Positions 34,017 through 42,361 of a DNA stretch of 64,000 nucleotides are shown in pieces. The position numbers and the translations under genes are program-made. The notes beneath the pieces are model-generated. The model saw only the letters and a list, made by a program, of their open reading frames with translations, was not told the origin of the DNA and searched no databases. The stretch is from Acidovorax sp. FHTAMBA (GTDB lineage: Bacteria > Pseudomonadota > Gammaproteobacteria > Burkholderiales > Burkholderiaceae_C). Position 1 is the first letter of the stretch, and every line of letters begins with the position of its first letter. The stretch lies in contig NZ_CP152407.1 in the NCBI RefSeq assembly GCF_038958875.1, forward strand, positions 379,501 to 443,500. Reading direction: 5' to 3'.

Positions 34017-35291
34017 CTACGGCGCCAGCCACCGCGCCCAGGCCGGCGGGCGCCCTGTCAGCTGCCCCACGATGGCGGCCTGCAGCGGCGGCAGGCGCCG
34101 CGCGCCCTGCAGCACCCACTGGCGCAGCAGGCGCGGCACGGGGCGCGGGTCGGTGTACAGCCGCACGATGGCGTTGGTGCCCTGGTAGATGGGCCAGGCG
34201 TGGCGGTGGTGGGCGCGGGCATACGCGGCCAGCGCGTCGGCGCTGCCGATGTCCTGCCCGCGCTGGCGGGCGTCCACCAGGGCGGCGGTCAGCCGCTCCA
34301 CCCCCGCCAGGCCCAGGTTGTAGCCATGGGCCGTCACCGGGTGCATGCCCACGGCGGCATCGCCCAGCAGGGCGCAGCGCGGGCCGGCAAATCGCTGGGC
34401 ATACACGGCGACCAGCGGGTAGGCGTGGCGCTCGCCCTCCAGCTGCATGGGCCCCAGCCGTGCGCCGAACTGGGCCTGCACCTGCGCCGCAAAGGCCTCG
34501 GGGCTGAGCGCCATCAGCGCGGCGGCGTCGGCGGCAGCGGCCGTGACCACCACCGAGCACAAGGGGTGCCCGCCCACCGGGTCGTCGGGCAGGGGCAGCA
34601 CGGCCAGCGTGCGTTCGTAGCCAAAACACTCATGCGCCACACCGCCATGGGGCAGGGTGTGGCGCATGCGGCAGACGATGACCGTGCGGCCAAAGTCGGT
34701 CATCTGCGCGCCCATGCCCAGCTGGCGGCGCGTGGCAGAGAAGCGGCTGTCCGCCGCCACCAGCAGCGGGGCACACAGGCGCCGGGGCGCGGCGGCGCTG
34801 TCGTCGGCCGCCACGTAATCCAACTCGGCCTGCGCACCCAGCGTGGCTACGCGGGTAACCTGGGCGCGGGTAATGATGCGCACGCCCGGCGTGCGGGCTG
34901 CCACCGCGTAGGCACTGCGGCGCAGTGCGTGGTTGGGCACGATGAAGCCCAGCGCGCCGGGCGCCGTTTCCGCCGCGCCACCGTGGGAGCCGCTGGCCGC
35001 GTCCAGCTGCAGCGCACTGTGGTGGCCCAGCGGGCCGTCGTGCACCTGGGCCTGGGCGATCTGGCCCACCTCGTGGTGGGCCAGGTGCGCCCAGGTGCCC
35101 AGCCGCTGCAGCGTGGCGCGGCTGGGGTGGGTCAGCGCAATCTCGCGCCCGTCCGGTGCGGGCTGCGCCAGTGCGGTGTCGGCCTGCTGCTCCACCACCG
35201 TGGCGGTGAAACCGGCCTGCGCCAGGGAAATGACCAGCGACAGGCCTGCCGGGCCGGCGCCGACGATGAGAACGTCGCTGTGAGGGGTCAT
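34017..35291 (-). CDS. UbiM/UbiH-family FAD-dependent ubiquinone hydroxylase
   Basis: A 424-residue flavin monooxygenase of the UbiH/COQ6 family. The dinucleotide fold VLIVGAGPAGLSLV is at about 6-19, a DG-like NADPH motif is near VAADSRFS, and the second FAD motif GDAAVGMHPVTAHGYNLGL is near 320. The HPVTAHG variant recalls UbiM, the broad hydroxylase first described in Neisseria, rather than UbiH or UbiF; I hold this loosely. It would serve O2-dependent ring hydroxylation, complementing UbiUV at 5.7-8 kb. The ATG at 35291 gives the usual length. Confidence 0.75.
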   Translation of the reverse strand: MTPHSDVLIVGAGPAGLSLVISLAQAGFTATVVEQQADTALAQPAPDGREIALTHPSRATLQRLGTWAHLAHHEVGQIAQAQVHDGPLGHHSALQLDAASGSHGGAAETAPGALGFIVPNHALRRSAYAVAARTPGVRIITRAQVTRVATLGAQAELDYVAADDSAAAPRRLCAPLLVAADSRFSATRRQLGMGAQMTDFGRTVIVCRMRHTLPHGGVAHECFGYERTLAVLPLPDDPVGGHPLCSVVVTAAAADAAALMALSPEAFAAQVQAQFGARLGPMQLEGERHAYPLVAVYAQRFAGPRCALLGDAAVGMHPVTAHGYNLGLAGVERLTAALVDARQRGQDIGSADALAAYARAHHRHAWPIYQGTNAIVRLYTDPRPVPRLLRQWVLQGARRLPPLQAAIVGQLTGRPPAWARWLAP

Positions 35292-35383
35292 GGCAAGAAC
35301 AACGCAATGGCGGAGCGTGCCATTGTGGGCGGGCGCACTGGCGCGGGTTTTGCCCTGCGTCAACCGGCAATGCCTTGGGGAAT

Positions 35384-35445
35384 TTTGCTATCAATAAAAG
35401 AGCTTTTGGCGCTTGATGGAAAAGCGCTGGAGGCCAAAAACACTT
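35384..35445 (+). repeat. palindromic repeat family A, copy 5
   Basis: TTGCTATCAATAAAAGAGCT, then TTGGCGCTTG-ATGG-AAAAGCGC and TGGAGGCCAAAAAC. Head somewhat diverged, stem and GGCC tail clear. It lies upstream of the hydroxylase start region, between two minus-strand genes. Confidence 0.75.
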
Positions 35446-35480
35446 GAATTCCTGGCAGTGGCCAGCGCAGTGCCAGTTTC

Positions 35481-35915
35481 TCAGGCCCTGGCTGTCTTGC
35501 GCGGGGCCTTGGCGGCCTTCCTGCGTGCGGGGGACGACTTCCGGGGCCCGCGCAGATGCAGCGCCCAGGTCACCACCAGCCACAGGTACGACAGCGGCAC
35601 GCCGCACGCCGCCACCCAGGCCAGCGAACCCGGCGCCGCCGTCAGGGAGCGCGGGTTGGCGATGGTCATGAGAAGCTGCAGCGTGCCCGTGCCCAGCACC
35701 GGGTTGGCCTGCGCGCTGCCCGAGCGCGCCATGCGTGCGGCCATGAAGATGAAGAACTCCATCAGCAGCGCGCCCACCACAAAACACGCCAGCAGCACCA
35801 GAAGATGGCCCAGGGCCCGCCGGTCGCCCTTGACCAGAAAGTACAGGGCCGACACCAGCGCCAGCGCGGGCAGCAGCCAGACCAGTGCGGGCCAGGCGGA
35901 GATGAGCATGTGCAT
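35481..35915 (-). CDS. small membrane protein, uncharacterised
   Basis: A 144-residue protein with about four hydrophobic segments (LVWLLPALALVSALYFL, GHLLVLLACFVVGALLMEFF, a third near 75-85 and GVPLSYLWLVVTWALHL). It ends in a strongly basic tail rich in Lys, Arg and Ala that recalls a histone-H1-like end. I do not recognise the family. The start at 35915 (second ATG two codons later) is chosen because upstream sequence is hydrophilic and low complexity. Repeat-family-A copies flank it on both sides. Confidence 0.6.
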   Translation of the reverse strand: MHMLISAWPALVWLLPALALVSALYFLVKGDRRALGHLLVLLACFVVGALLMEFFIFMAARMARSGSAQANPVLGTGTLQLLMTIANPRSLTAAPGSLAWVAACGVPLSYLWLVVTWALHLRGPRKSSPARRKAAKAPRKTARA

Positions 35916-36055
35916 GGGAGGGTCTGACGTCGCAGCAGGTGAAGAAAAGGCACCGCGCGCCGGTGGCGCACGGCGGGTGTGGCTGCGGATGATAGACGCT
36001 GCGGCTGGCAACCCGGCCAGCGCGGGAGCGCGTTGTTTCCGGGATCGAAACGCAC

Positions 36056-36118
36056 TATGCTTTTAATAGCTGCCAGCGCTTGCTGGTAAAGCGCCAGGGG
36101 CCTGAAACACTTCAAACC
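36056..36118 (+). repeat. palindromic repeat family A, copy 6
   Basis: CTTTTAATAGCTG, then CCAGCGCTTG-CTGG-TAAAGCGC and CAGGGGCCTGAAAC. It lies between the small membrane protein gene and the BCCT transporter gene, just past the BCCT stop. Confidence 0.78.
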
Positions 36119-36141
36119 TTGGCACACACCCCTTGCCACCT

Positions 36142-37701
36142 TCACGGCGCCCGTCGGGTGGGGGCGTTGGGTGCCTCGCTGCCGGGGCTTGCCACCATCT
36201 CGCGCATGCGCCGCCGCAGTGCGCGGTCCCGGCGTTCATCGGCTTCCCAGTCGGCCTTCACGCCGCGCCACAGTGCCAGCGCCATCAGCAGGATGACGCC
36301 GGTGAACGGCAGCGCGAACACGATGGTGGCGGTCTGCACCGCCTTCACGCCGCCCGCCAGCAGCAGGCTGATGGCAATGCCGGACACCAGCACGCCCCAG
36401 ATGATCTTGACGCGGGCCGACGGGTTCTCCTGCCCGCCGGTGCTCATCATGCCCAGCACCAGCGTGGCCGAGTCGCCCGATGTGACAAAGAACACCAGCA
36501 CCAGCAGCGTGGCCACAAACGACATCACGGCGCCCCAGGGCAGGGCGTTGAACATGGCAAACAGCGCGGTCGATACATCGGCCTTGACGGCTTCGGCCAG
36601 CGGGATGCCCTGCATGATCTCCATGTGCAGCGCCGTGCCGCCAAACACCGAGAACCACACAAACGCCGCCAGCGTGGGCGCCAGCACGGTGCCCAGAATG
36701 AATTCGCGGATGGTGCGCCCGCGCGATACGCGTGCAATGAACAGGCCCACAAACGGCGACCAGCTCACCCACCAGGCCCAGTAAAACACCGTCCAGCCGC
36801 CCACCCAGCCGCTGTCGCGAAAGGGCGTCATGCGCAGGCTCATGCGCACAAACTCGGTGAGGTAGCTGCCCAGCGTGTTGGTGAAGGTGTCAATGATGGC
36901 CACCGTGGGCCCCAGCACAAACACCGCCAGCGCCAAGAGCGACGCCACCACCAGATTGATGCTGGACAGCCACTTGATGCCGCGTGTCACGCCCGTCACC
37001 GCCGACGCCAGAAACAGCACCGTGGTCACTACGATGATGCCCACCTGCGACGCGGCCCCCACCGGCAGCCCGAACGCGCCGTGCAGCCCGCTATTGATCT
37101 GCAGCGCCCCCATGCCCAGCGACGCGGCCACGCCAAACGCGGTGGCGATCACCGCCAGGATGTTGACCAGCGGGCCAATGCGCTGCAGCGGCGCCCAGGG
37201 CAGGGCCATGACCGCGGTGCTGACCAGCGCCGAGCCGCCCTTGCGGAACTGAAAGAACGCAATCGCCAGCGCCACGATGCTGTACACCGCCCAGGGGTGC
37301 AGCCCCCAGTGGAAGAAGCTGTAGCGCATGGCCGCGTTGGCCGCTTCGGGCGTGTGGGCTGCAATGCCCGGCGGTGGCGCACCGTAGTGCGAGATGGGCT
37401 CCGCCACGCCCCAGAACACCAGGCCAATGCCCATGCCTGCCGCAAACAGCATGGCAAACCAGGCGCCGATGGAGAACTCGGGCTCGTCGTCCTCCTGGCC
37501 CAGCTTCAGGTCGCCATAGCGGCTGAAGGCCAGCACCAGCGCCATCACCACCAGCCCCAGCACCACCCACAGGTAGAACCAGCCAAAGTTGCGCGTGATG
37601 GCCGCCAGGGCCGTGTCGAACACGGCGCCCAGCGAATCGGGCGCAAGCACCCCCCAGAGCACGATGGCGAGGATCAGCCCCGCCGAGATGAGAAGTTCCA
37701 T
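36142..37701 (-). CDS. BCCT family (betaine/carnitine/choline) transporter
   Basis: A 519-residue transporter with about twelve membrane segments. It carries the family's glycine stretch FAAGMGIGLVFWGVAEPISHY and the signature WTVFYWAWWVSWSPFVGLFIARVSRGRTIREFI around segment 8, with the tryptophans that form the substrate cage. Substrates are quaternary-ammonium osmolytes or related compounds; which one is unknown. The C-terminal tail is polar and arginine-rich, as in osmosensing members. Upstream is a 400-bp region with two large hairpins. Confidence 0.93.
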   Translation of the reverse strand: MELLISAGLILAIVLWGVLAPDSLGAVFDTALAAITRNFGWFYLWVVLGLVVMALVLAFSRYGDLKLGQEDDEPEFSIGAWFAMLFAAGMGIGLVFWGVAEPISHYGAPPPGIAAHTPEAANAAMRYSFFHWGLHPWAVYSIVALAIAFFQFRKGGSALVSTAVMALPWAPLQRIGPLVNILAVIATAFGVAASLGMGALQINSGLHGAFGLPVGAASQVGIIVVTTVLFLASAVTGVTRGIKWLSSINLVVASLLALAVFVLGPTVAIIDTFTNTLGSYLTEFVRMSLRMTPFRDSGWVGGWTVFYWAWWVSWSPFVGLFIARVSRGRTIREFILGTVLAPTLAAFVWFSVFGGTALHMEIMQGIPLAEAVKADVSTALFAMFNALPWGAVMSFVATLLVLVFFVTSGDSATLVLGMMSTGGQENPSARVKIIWGVLVSGIAISLLLAGGVKAVQTATIVFALPFTGVILLMALALWRGVKADWEADERRDRALRRRMREMVASPGSEAPNAPTRRAP

Positions 37702-38101
37702 GGATCACCTTTCTTCTGCTGCTTGATCGACCAGGAGATGCGCAGGCCCCGCCGCCCGCCGCGCAGGGCCCGGGGCGCAGCGTGCCACGGGGGCCGGATC
37801 GACGCAGTGGGGGCTCGGAACGCCAGCAAGGCGGGACGGGGCGGATGCCGACTTCGGCGGCAACTGCACAGCTCCGGAGTGAAAGCGGGCCGTGTCGCAA
37901 GGATAGTGCGAGGACGCGGCCCGGCGCCGATGCGCGCTTGGGGACCAGCGGCGCGGCAAGGCAGGGCATTGGCGCGCCCCGCCGTGTGCGGGGCTCAGGG
38001 CCCCGGCGGGGCGTGCGCCAATGAAGAGGGGGGCGAGTGTAGACAACAGGCGCGCTGCGACGCGGGCAATACCGCAGTCAAGCGCAGGGACGTTGGGCCC
38101 G
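37702..38101. other. 400-bp GC-rich intergenic region with two hairpins
   Basis: No gene is supported here. It holds an imperfect hairpin at about 37885-37923 (GCGGGCCGTGTC against GACGCGGCCCG) and a long one at 37968-38022. Both lie between the hydrolase stop and the BCCT start on the same strand, so they could be the terminator of the hydrolase operon plus BCCT leader structure. Confidence 0.6.
37968..38022. repeat. long inverted repeat upstream of the BCCT gene
   Basis: ATTGGCGCGCCCCGCCG (37968-37984) against CGGCGGGGCGTGCGCCAAT (38004-38022), with one mismatch/bulge, and GTGTGCGGGGCTCAGGGCCC in the loop folding on itself (GGGGC/GGCCCC). No T-run follows on either strand, so it is not a standard intrinsic terminator. 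Confidence 0.7.
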
Positions 38102-39049
38102 TCAGCGGGCGGCGGCCGCCGGGGCCGCTGCGGACGCCACGCCGTCGGCCACAAAACCGGCCACCGCGTGCAGCACCTCGGCCTGCTGCAGGATCTTGCG
38201 GTGGCCCAGGCCTTCGGTGGCCAGCAGCGTGGCGCCGGCAATGTGGTCGCGGTAGGACTCCCCATCGGCAAAGCGGTTGATGCGGTCACCCCGGTCGTGC
38301 ACCACCAGCGTGGGCAATGCAATGCGTGGGCCCACGGCCGGGGGCTCGAACTGGCGCATCAGGATGCCCTCCCGCGCCTCGATGCGCCGCTGCATCGCCG
38401 CGCGCGTGCGCTCGGTCAGCCCGAACACCTGCGCAAACAGCCGCGTGTATTCGTGCGGAGATGCGGGCGGTGCCAGCAGCACCAGCCGCCCCGTGGCCAG
38501 GCCCCGGCTGGCGGCGTGCGCAGCGGCGTTGGCGGCCAGCGAATGCGCCACCACGGCAGCGGGCGCCAATGCCTGCGTATGCAGGCGGGCGGTGGCGTAT
38601 TCGATGGCGCGGGCGAACTGCGGCAGGTTGCTGACCCGGCCGCGGCTGCCGCCGTGCGCGGGCAAATCCAGCAGCACCGGGCGCAGGCCGCGCGCGGCCA
38701 GGGCCTGGGCCAGCGGCAGCATCTGGCGCGCATGGCCGCCCCAGCCGTGCAGCAGCAGAACGGCAGGGCCGTGGGGTTGGGCTCGCGGGGTGTAGACGGT
38801 GATCTCGGCGTCTTCAAACGGCCAGCGCTCGGTGCGCCAGTCTGCGCCCGGCGCCGCGCTGCGCCCGGGCCGGCGCAGCGGAAGCGGCGTGCCGAACAGC
38901 CGGTAGGCCGCACGCACGGCCAGCGCAGGCCACAGCCGCTCGGTGGCGCCCAGGCCCGCGCGCAGCAGACGCATGGCGGGGTGCTCGCCGTAAAAGCTGG
39001 AGGTGGCCTGCAAGGCCGAGGCGGCAGACGGGGAGGGGGTGGAGGTCAT
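38102..39049 (-). CDS. alpha/beta hydrolase in TetR-controlled operon
   Basis: A 315-residue alpha/beta-fold hydrolase. VLLLHGWGGHARQM supplies the oxyanion loop, VVAHSLAANAAA the nucleophile serine (first position Ala rather than Gly), VHDRGDRINRFADGE the acid and GLGHRKIL the histidine. So the triad is complete. The N-terminal ~90 residues are a separate helical part. It follows a 41-residue membrane peptide gene by 51 bp, and both are downstream of the operator at 39241-39258, so they probably form an operon repressed by the divergent-side TetR. Substrate unknown. Confidence 0.82.
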   Translation of the reverse strand: MTSTPSPSAASALQATSSFYGEHPAMRLLRAGLGATERLWPALAVRAAYRLFGTPLPLRRPGRSAAPGADWRTERWPFEDAEITVYTPRAQPHGPAVLLLHGWGGHARQMLPLAQALAARGLRPVLLDLPAHGGSRGRVSNLPQFARAIEYATARLHTQALAPAAVVAHSLAANAAAHAASRGLATGRLVLLAPPASPHEYTRLFAQVFGLTERTRAAMQRRIEAREGILMRQFEPPAVGPRIALPTLVVHDRGDRINRFADGESYRDHIAGATLLATEGLGHRKILQQAEVLHAVAGFVADGVASAAAPAAAAR

Positions 39050-39100
39050 GGTGGGGCTCCAAAAAAAGGGGAACAAGGCAGGCGCACGGGCAGGCCGCGC

Positions 39101-39226
39101 TCAGTAAAAGATCCAGTCGCGGTTGCTGCGCGGCAGCCGGGCCAGCGTGGCGCGCACCAGCTGCACCAGGCAGGCCAGGGCGGCCAGCCCGGCGACAGCG
39201 GTCACAGTCCAAAAAATCGGCAACAT
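39101..39226 (-). CDS. 41-residue single-span membrane peptide
   Basis: Starts MLPIFWTVTAVAGLAALACL and continues with one more hydrophobic stretch, then a basic segment (RLPRSNRDW) and ends IFY. One membrane helix with a cytoplasmic basic tail is expected. AGGAGAG lies 5-10 bp before the ATG at 39226, a strong ribosome site, and the operator TTCGCAC-N4-GTGCGAA sits 15 bp upstream. These support a real gene despite its size. It is the first gene of the hydrolase operon. I know no family for it. Confidence 0.7.
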   Translation of the reverse strand: MLPIFWTVTAVAGLAALACLVQLVRATLARLPRSNRDWIFY

Positions 39227-39240
39227 GGGGCTCTCCTTTC

Positions 39241-39258
39241 TTCGCACGGTTGTGCGAA
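39241..39258. promoter_or_regulatory. TetR operator at the peptide/hydrolase promoter
   Basis: TTCGCAC-GGTT-GTGCGAA, a perfect 7-bp-arm palindrome, 15 bp before the start of the 41-residue peptide gene. The same sequence with one change per arm occurs before the neighbouring tetR gene (40016-40033). Confidence 0.8.
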
Positions 39259-39273
39259 ATTGGGGTGAAGAAA

Positions 39274-39289
39274 AACGATGGCCATCGTT
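39274..39289. repeat. 16-bp perfect palindrome
   Basis: AACGATGGCCATCGTT lies 15 bp beyond the first operator, between the hydrolase operon and tetR. It does not resemble the TetR operator. Possible site for a second regulator; nothing else is seen in 39290-39382. Confidence 0.45.
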
Positions 39290-39382
39290 GTGGGGAAGCA
39301 AAAGAAAAAGGGAGGTCAGCAGCGGCCTGCGCGGCCGCGCTGGTCAGCGTTTCGGCGGTACGGCACCCAGCGCGGGTGCGGT

Positions 39383-40006
39383 TCAGCGAGCGGGGGCCGG
39401 GGTGTCGTTGGCATAACTTTTCAGCAGGCGCCCCCACGACGCCTCGGTGCGCGGCACGGCCTGCGGGTCGCGCAAAAAGCGCACGTCGTGCAGCAGGCCC
39501 ATGATCATGGAATAGATCTCGCCCACCAGCTGGTCGGGCGGTGTGCCGGCGGGCAGGTGCCCGGCATCGATGGCCTGGACCACCGTGCGGCGCAGCGCAG
39601 CGCGCCAGCGCGTGATCTCGCTGTGCAGCAGGTCGCGCAGCTCGCCCTCGCGGTCGTCCAGCTCGAAGGCGCCGGCCGTGTAGATGCAGCCGGTGAAGGC
39701 CTCCACATCGCGCGTGCGGGCGATCCAGCGCCGCACGATGTCGTTGAGCCGCGGCAGACCCTTGGGCTGCTGCATGGCGGGCACGAACACATCGGCCAGA
39801 AAGCGCCGGCCAAACTCCTCGATCACCGCCTTCTGCAGCGCCTCGCGCGAGCCAGCACGCGAGAAGACGCCGCTCTTGGACAAGCCCACGCGGTCCGCCA
39901 CCGCCTGCAGCGTGATCGACTCCAGCCCCTCGGCCGCAGCCAGGTCCAGCGCGGCGCCGACGATGGCGGCGCGGGTGAGTTCGGCCTTTTGGGTTTTCGC
40001 GTCCAT
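39383..40006 (-). CDS. TetR/AcrR family transcriptional repressor
   Basis: A 207-residue regulator. The N-terminal helix-turn-helix (about 12-55) reads AAIVGAALDLAAAEGLESIT, then ADRVGLSKSGVFSRAGSREAL. The C-terminal ligand domain resembles the YerO/TetR_C group, with one cysteine near 105 (FTGCIYTAGAFEL). The operator at 40016-40033 begins 10 bp before its start codon, so it should repress itself. The matching site at 39241 lies before the peptide/hydrolase operon just downstream on the same strand. Likely ligand: a substrate of the hydrolase. Confidence 0.9.
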   Translation of the reverse strand: MDAKTQKAELTRAAIVGAALDLAAAEGLESITLQAVADRVGLSKSGVFSRAGSREALQKAVIEEFGRRFLADVFVPAMQQPKGLPRLNDIVRRWIARTRDVEAFTGCIYTAGAFELDDREGELRDLLHSEITRWRAALRRTVVQAIDAGHLPAGTPPDQLVGEIYSMIMGLLHDVRFLRDPQAVPRTEASWGRLLKSYANDTPAPAR

Positions 40007-40015
40007 CGGCGCAAT

Positions 40016-40033
40016 TTAGCACAATCGTGCGAA
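40016..40033. promoter_or_regulatory. TetR operator at the tetR promoter
   Basis: TTAGCAC-AATC-GTGCGAA, the same size and spacing as the site at 39241-39258 with one imperfect base pair. It lies 10 bp upstream of the tetR ATG (minus strand), as expected for autorepression. Confidence 0.78.
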
Positions 40034-40156
40034 ACAGTGCAACCCCGCTAGCGGGGTCAGGACCACAGAACACAAGCTCACGGTGCCGCGCGACCTGTCA
40101 AGCCCGCGACGCACCCGGCTGGCCCACCCGCCGCCCGGCTGGTACGCTGCGTCGCC

Positions 40157-42241
40157 ATGGAGACAACAGCACACACCCCGCCGCCCTTCATTCCCCAGAT
40201 CCGCCTGTACCGGAACTGGCTGCGCGACCAGCGCGGCCTGCAGTTCGACAGTTACGACGCGCTCTGGCGCTGGTCCACCACCGATCTGGACGCCTTCTGG
40301 CAAAGCGTGTGGGACTATTTCGAGATCGAGTCGCCCACGCCCCACACGGCCGTGCTGGCCCACAACACCATGCCCGGTGCGCAGTGGTTTCCGGGCGCCC
40401 AGGTCAACTACGCGCGCCAGGTGTTGCGGCATGTGGATGCCGCGCACGCCGCGGGCCTGCCCGCCATCATCAGCCGCAATGAAAAAGGTCAGCACCGTGA
40501 ACTCTCCTGGCCCGAGCTGCGCCGCCAGGTCGCGTCGCTTGCGCTGCACCTCAAGGCCCAGGGCGTGCAGCCCGGCGACCGCGTGGCCGCCTACCTGCCC
40601 AACGTGCCCGAGGCCATGGTCGCCTTCCTGGCCACCGTGAGCATCGGCGGCGTGTGGAGCATCTGCGCGCCCGACATGGGCACGCACGCAGTGCTCGACC
40701 GCTTCCGCCAGATCGAGCCCAAGGTGCTCATCAGCGTGGACGGCGTGACCTACGGCGGGCGCGACCACGACCGCACCGGCGTGCTGGCCGAGCTGCGCGC
40801 CGCGCTGCCCAGCGTGCAGCATGTGGTGCTGCTGGGCAACCTTGATGCTTCTGTTTTGATAGCTGGTTGCGCAACCTGGGCAAGCGCTACAGACCAAAAT
40901 GATGCTCAAACCGCAGCGTTCGAGCCGATGTGGCTGCCGTTTGACCACCCGCTGTGGATCGTCTATTCCAGCGGCACTACCGGCCTGCCCAAGCCGATCG
41001 TGCACGGCCATGGCGGCACGGTGCTGGTGGCGCTGCAGCTCAAGGTGCTGCACAACGACATCGGCTGCAGCTACGCGCCCAACAGCCTGGGCGAGCGCTA
41101 CCACTGGTACAGCTCCACCGGCTGGGTGATGTGGAACGCGCAGCTCAGCGGCCTGCTCTCGGGCACCACCTGCGTGATCTACGACGGCAACCCTGGCGGC
41201 AGCAAAGACAACCCGGACTGGGGCGTACTGTGGCGCTTTGCGGCCGAAACGGGCGTGACCTTTTTCGGTGCGGGCGCGGCGTTTTTTGCGAACTGCATGA
41301 AGGCGGGCATCACGCTGGCCGACTACGGCGACCTGAGTCGGATCCGCGCGCTGGGCACCACGGGATCGCCGCTGTCGCCCGAGGTGCAGCAATGGGGCAC
41401 GGCGCAGTTCGAGGCGCTGGGCACCCATGACATCTGGTGGAACAACATCTCCGGCGGCACCGATTTTTGCGGCGCCTTCATCGGCGGCAACCGCGAGATG
41501 CCGCAGGTGCCCGGCGAGATGCAGTGCCGCATGCTGGGCGCTGCCGTCGAGTCCTGGAACGCCGAAGGCCTGCCGGTGATGAGCGAGGTGGGCGAGCTGG
41601 TCTGCGCGCAACCCATTCCGTCGATGCCGCTCTACCTGTGGGGCGACAAGGACGGCAGCCGCTACCTGTCGAGCTACTTCGACATGTACCCCGCAGGCCA
41701 CGGCCGACAGCCCGGCGGAGGCGACGGCCCCGCCAGCATGGGCGCGGTCTGGCGCCACGGCGACTGGCTCAAGATCGGCGCCAACGGCGGCTGCGTGATC
41801 TACGGCCGCAGCGACGCCACCATCAACCGCCACGGCCTGCGCATGGGCACGAGCGAGATCTACAGCGCGGTGGAATCACTGCCCGAAGTGCTCGACAGCC
41901 TGGTGGTGGACCTGGAATACCTGGGCCGCGAAAGCTACATGCCGCTGTTTGTGGTGCTGCGCCCTGGCAGCGTGCTGGACGACGCGCTGCGCGGGCGCAT
42001 CAACGGCGCGGTGCGCACGGCGCTGAGCCCGCGGTTTGTGCCCGACGACATCTTTGCCGTGGCCGAGGTGCCCCGTACCCTGAGCGGCAAGAAGCAGGAG
42101 CTGCCCATCAAGAAGCTGCTGCTGGGCCAGCCCATCGAGAAGGTGGTGAACAAGGACGCCATGGCCAACCCGGCGTGCCTGGACTGGTACGTGGCGTTTG
42201 CGGCCCAGCGCCATGCCGCGGGCGGGGGCCAGCCCGGCTGA
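40157..42241 (+). CDS. acetoacetyl-CoA synthetase
   Basis: A 694-residue member of the adenylate-forming superfamily, close to acetoacetate-CoA ligases by length and by its N-terminal WRWSTTDLDAFWQSVWDYF block. It joins acetoacetate to CoA with ATP, allowing ketone bodies or PHB breakdown products to be used. ATP-binding YSSGTTGLPKPIVHGHGG (about 271-288), TTGSPLSPE, and the C-terminal catalytic lysine region TLSGKKQELPIKKLL are intact. Residues about 230-252, just before the ATP loop, are encoded by a family A palindromic repeat read in frame. The gene stands alone next to a TetR gene. Confidence 0.92.
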   Translation: METTAHTPPPFIPQIRLYRNWLRDQRGLQFDSYDALWRWSTTDLDAFWQSVWDYFEIESPTPHTAVLAHNTMPGAQWFPGAQVNYARQVLRHVDAAHAAGLPAIISRNEKGQHRELSWPELRRQVASLALHLKAQGVQPGDRVAAYLPNVPEAMVAFLATVSIGGVWSICAPDMGTHAVLDRFRQIEPKVLISVDGVTYGGRDHDRTGVLAELRAALPSVQHVVLLGNLDASVLIAGCATWASATDQNDAQTAAFEPMWLPFDHPLWIVYSSGTTGLPKPIVHGHGGTVLVALQLKVLHNDIGCSYAPNSLGERYHWYSSTGWVMWNAQLSGLLSGTTCVIYDGNPGGSKDNPDWGVLWRFAAETGVTFFGAGAAFFANCMKAGITLADYGDLSRIRALGTTGSPLSPEVQQWGTAQFEALGTHDIWWNNISGGTDFCGAFIGGNREMPQVPGEMQCRMLGAAVESWNAEGLPVMSEVGELVCAQPIPSMPLYLWGDKDGSRYLSSYFDMYPAGHGRQPGGGDGPASMGAVWRHGDWLKIGANGGCVIYGRSDATINRHGLRMGTSEIYSAVESLPEVLDSLVVDLEYLGRESYMPLFVVLRPGSVLDDALRGRINGAVRTALSPRFVPDDIFAVAEVPRTLSGKKQELPIKKLLLGQPIEKVVNKDAMANPACLDWYVAFAAQRHAAGGGQPG
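40844..40910 (+). repeat. palindromic repeat family A, copy 7 (inside acetoacetyl-CoA synthetase)
   Basis: TGATGCTTCTGTTTTGATAGCTG, then GTTGCGCAACCTGGGCAAGCGC and TACAGACCAAAATGATGC. ATAGCTG head, GCAAGCGCTA arm and the A/T tail fit the family; the left stem arm is diverged. The frame stays open through it. Confidence 0.65.
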
Positions 42242-42361
42242 GCCCGACAGGCGGCCATCACCTACACGCAGGGGCCGCGTGTGGGGGCAGACTGTGCGCT
42301 GCTGCGCCCCGCCATAATGCGCGACCCCGCCACGCGCCCGCCCTGCAGGAGAGACTTGCCC

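Noticed and set aside
37968..38022. Long hairpin before the BCCT gene as an intrinsic terminator
   Set aside because: No T-run follows the stem on either strand.
36133..38280. 715-codon plus-strand frame opposite the BCCT transporter
   Set aside because: Composition typical of antisense frames (His, Arg, Gln); the BCCT signature is on the other strand.
39274..39289. AACGATGGCCATCGTT as a third TetR operator
   Set aside because: Its arms do not resemble TTCGCAC/GTGCGAA; kept only as an unexplained palindrome.
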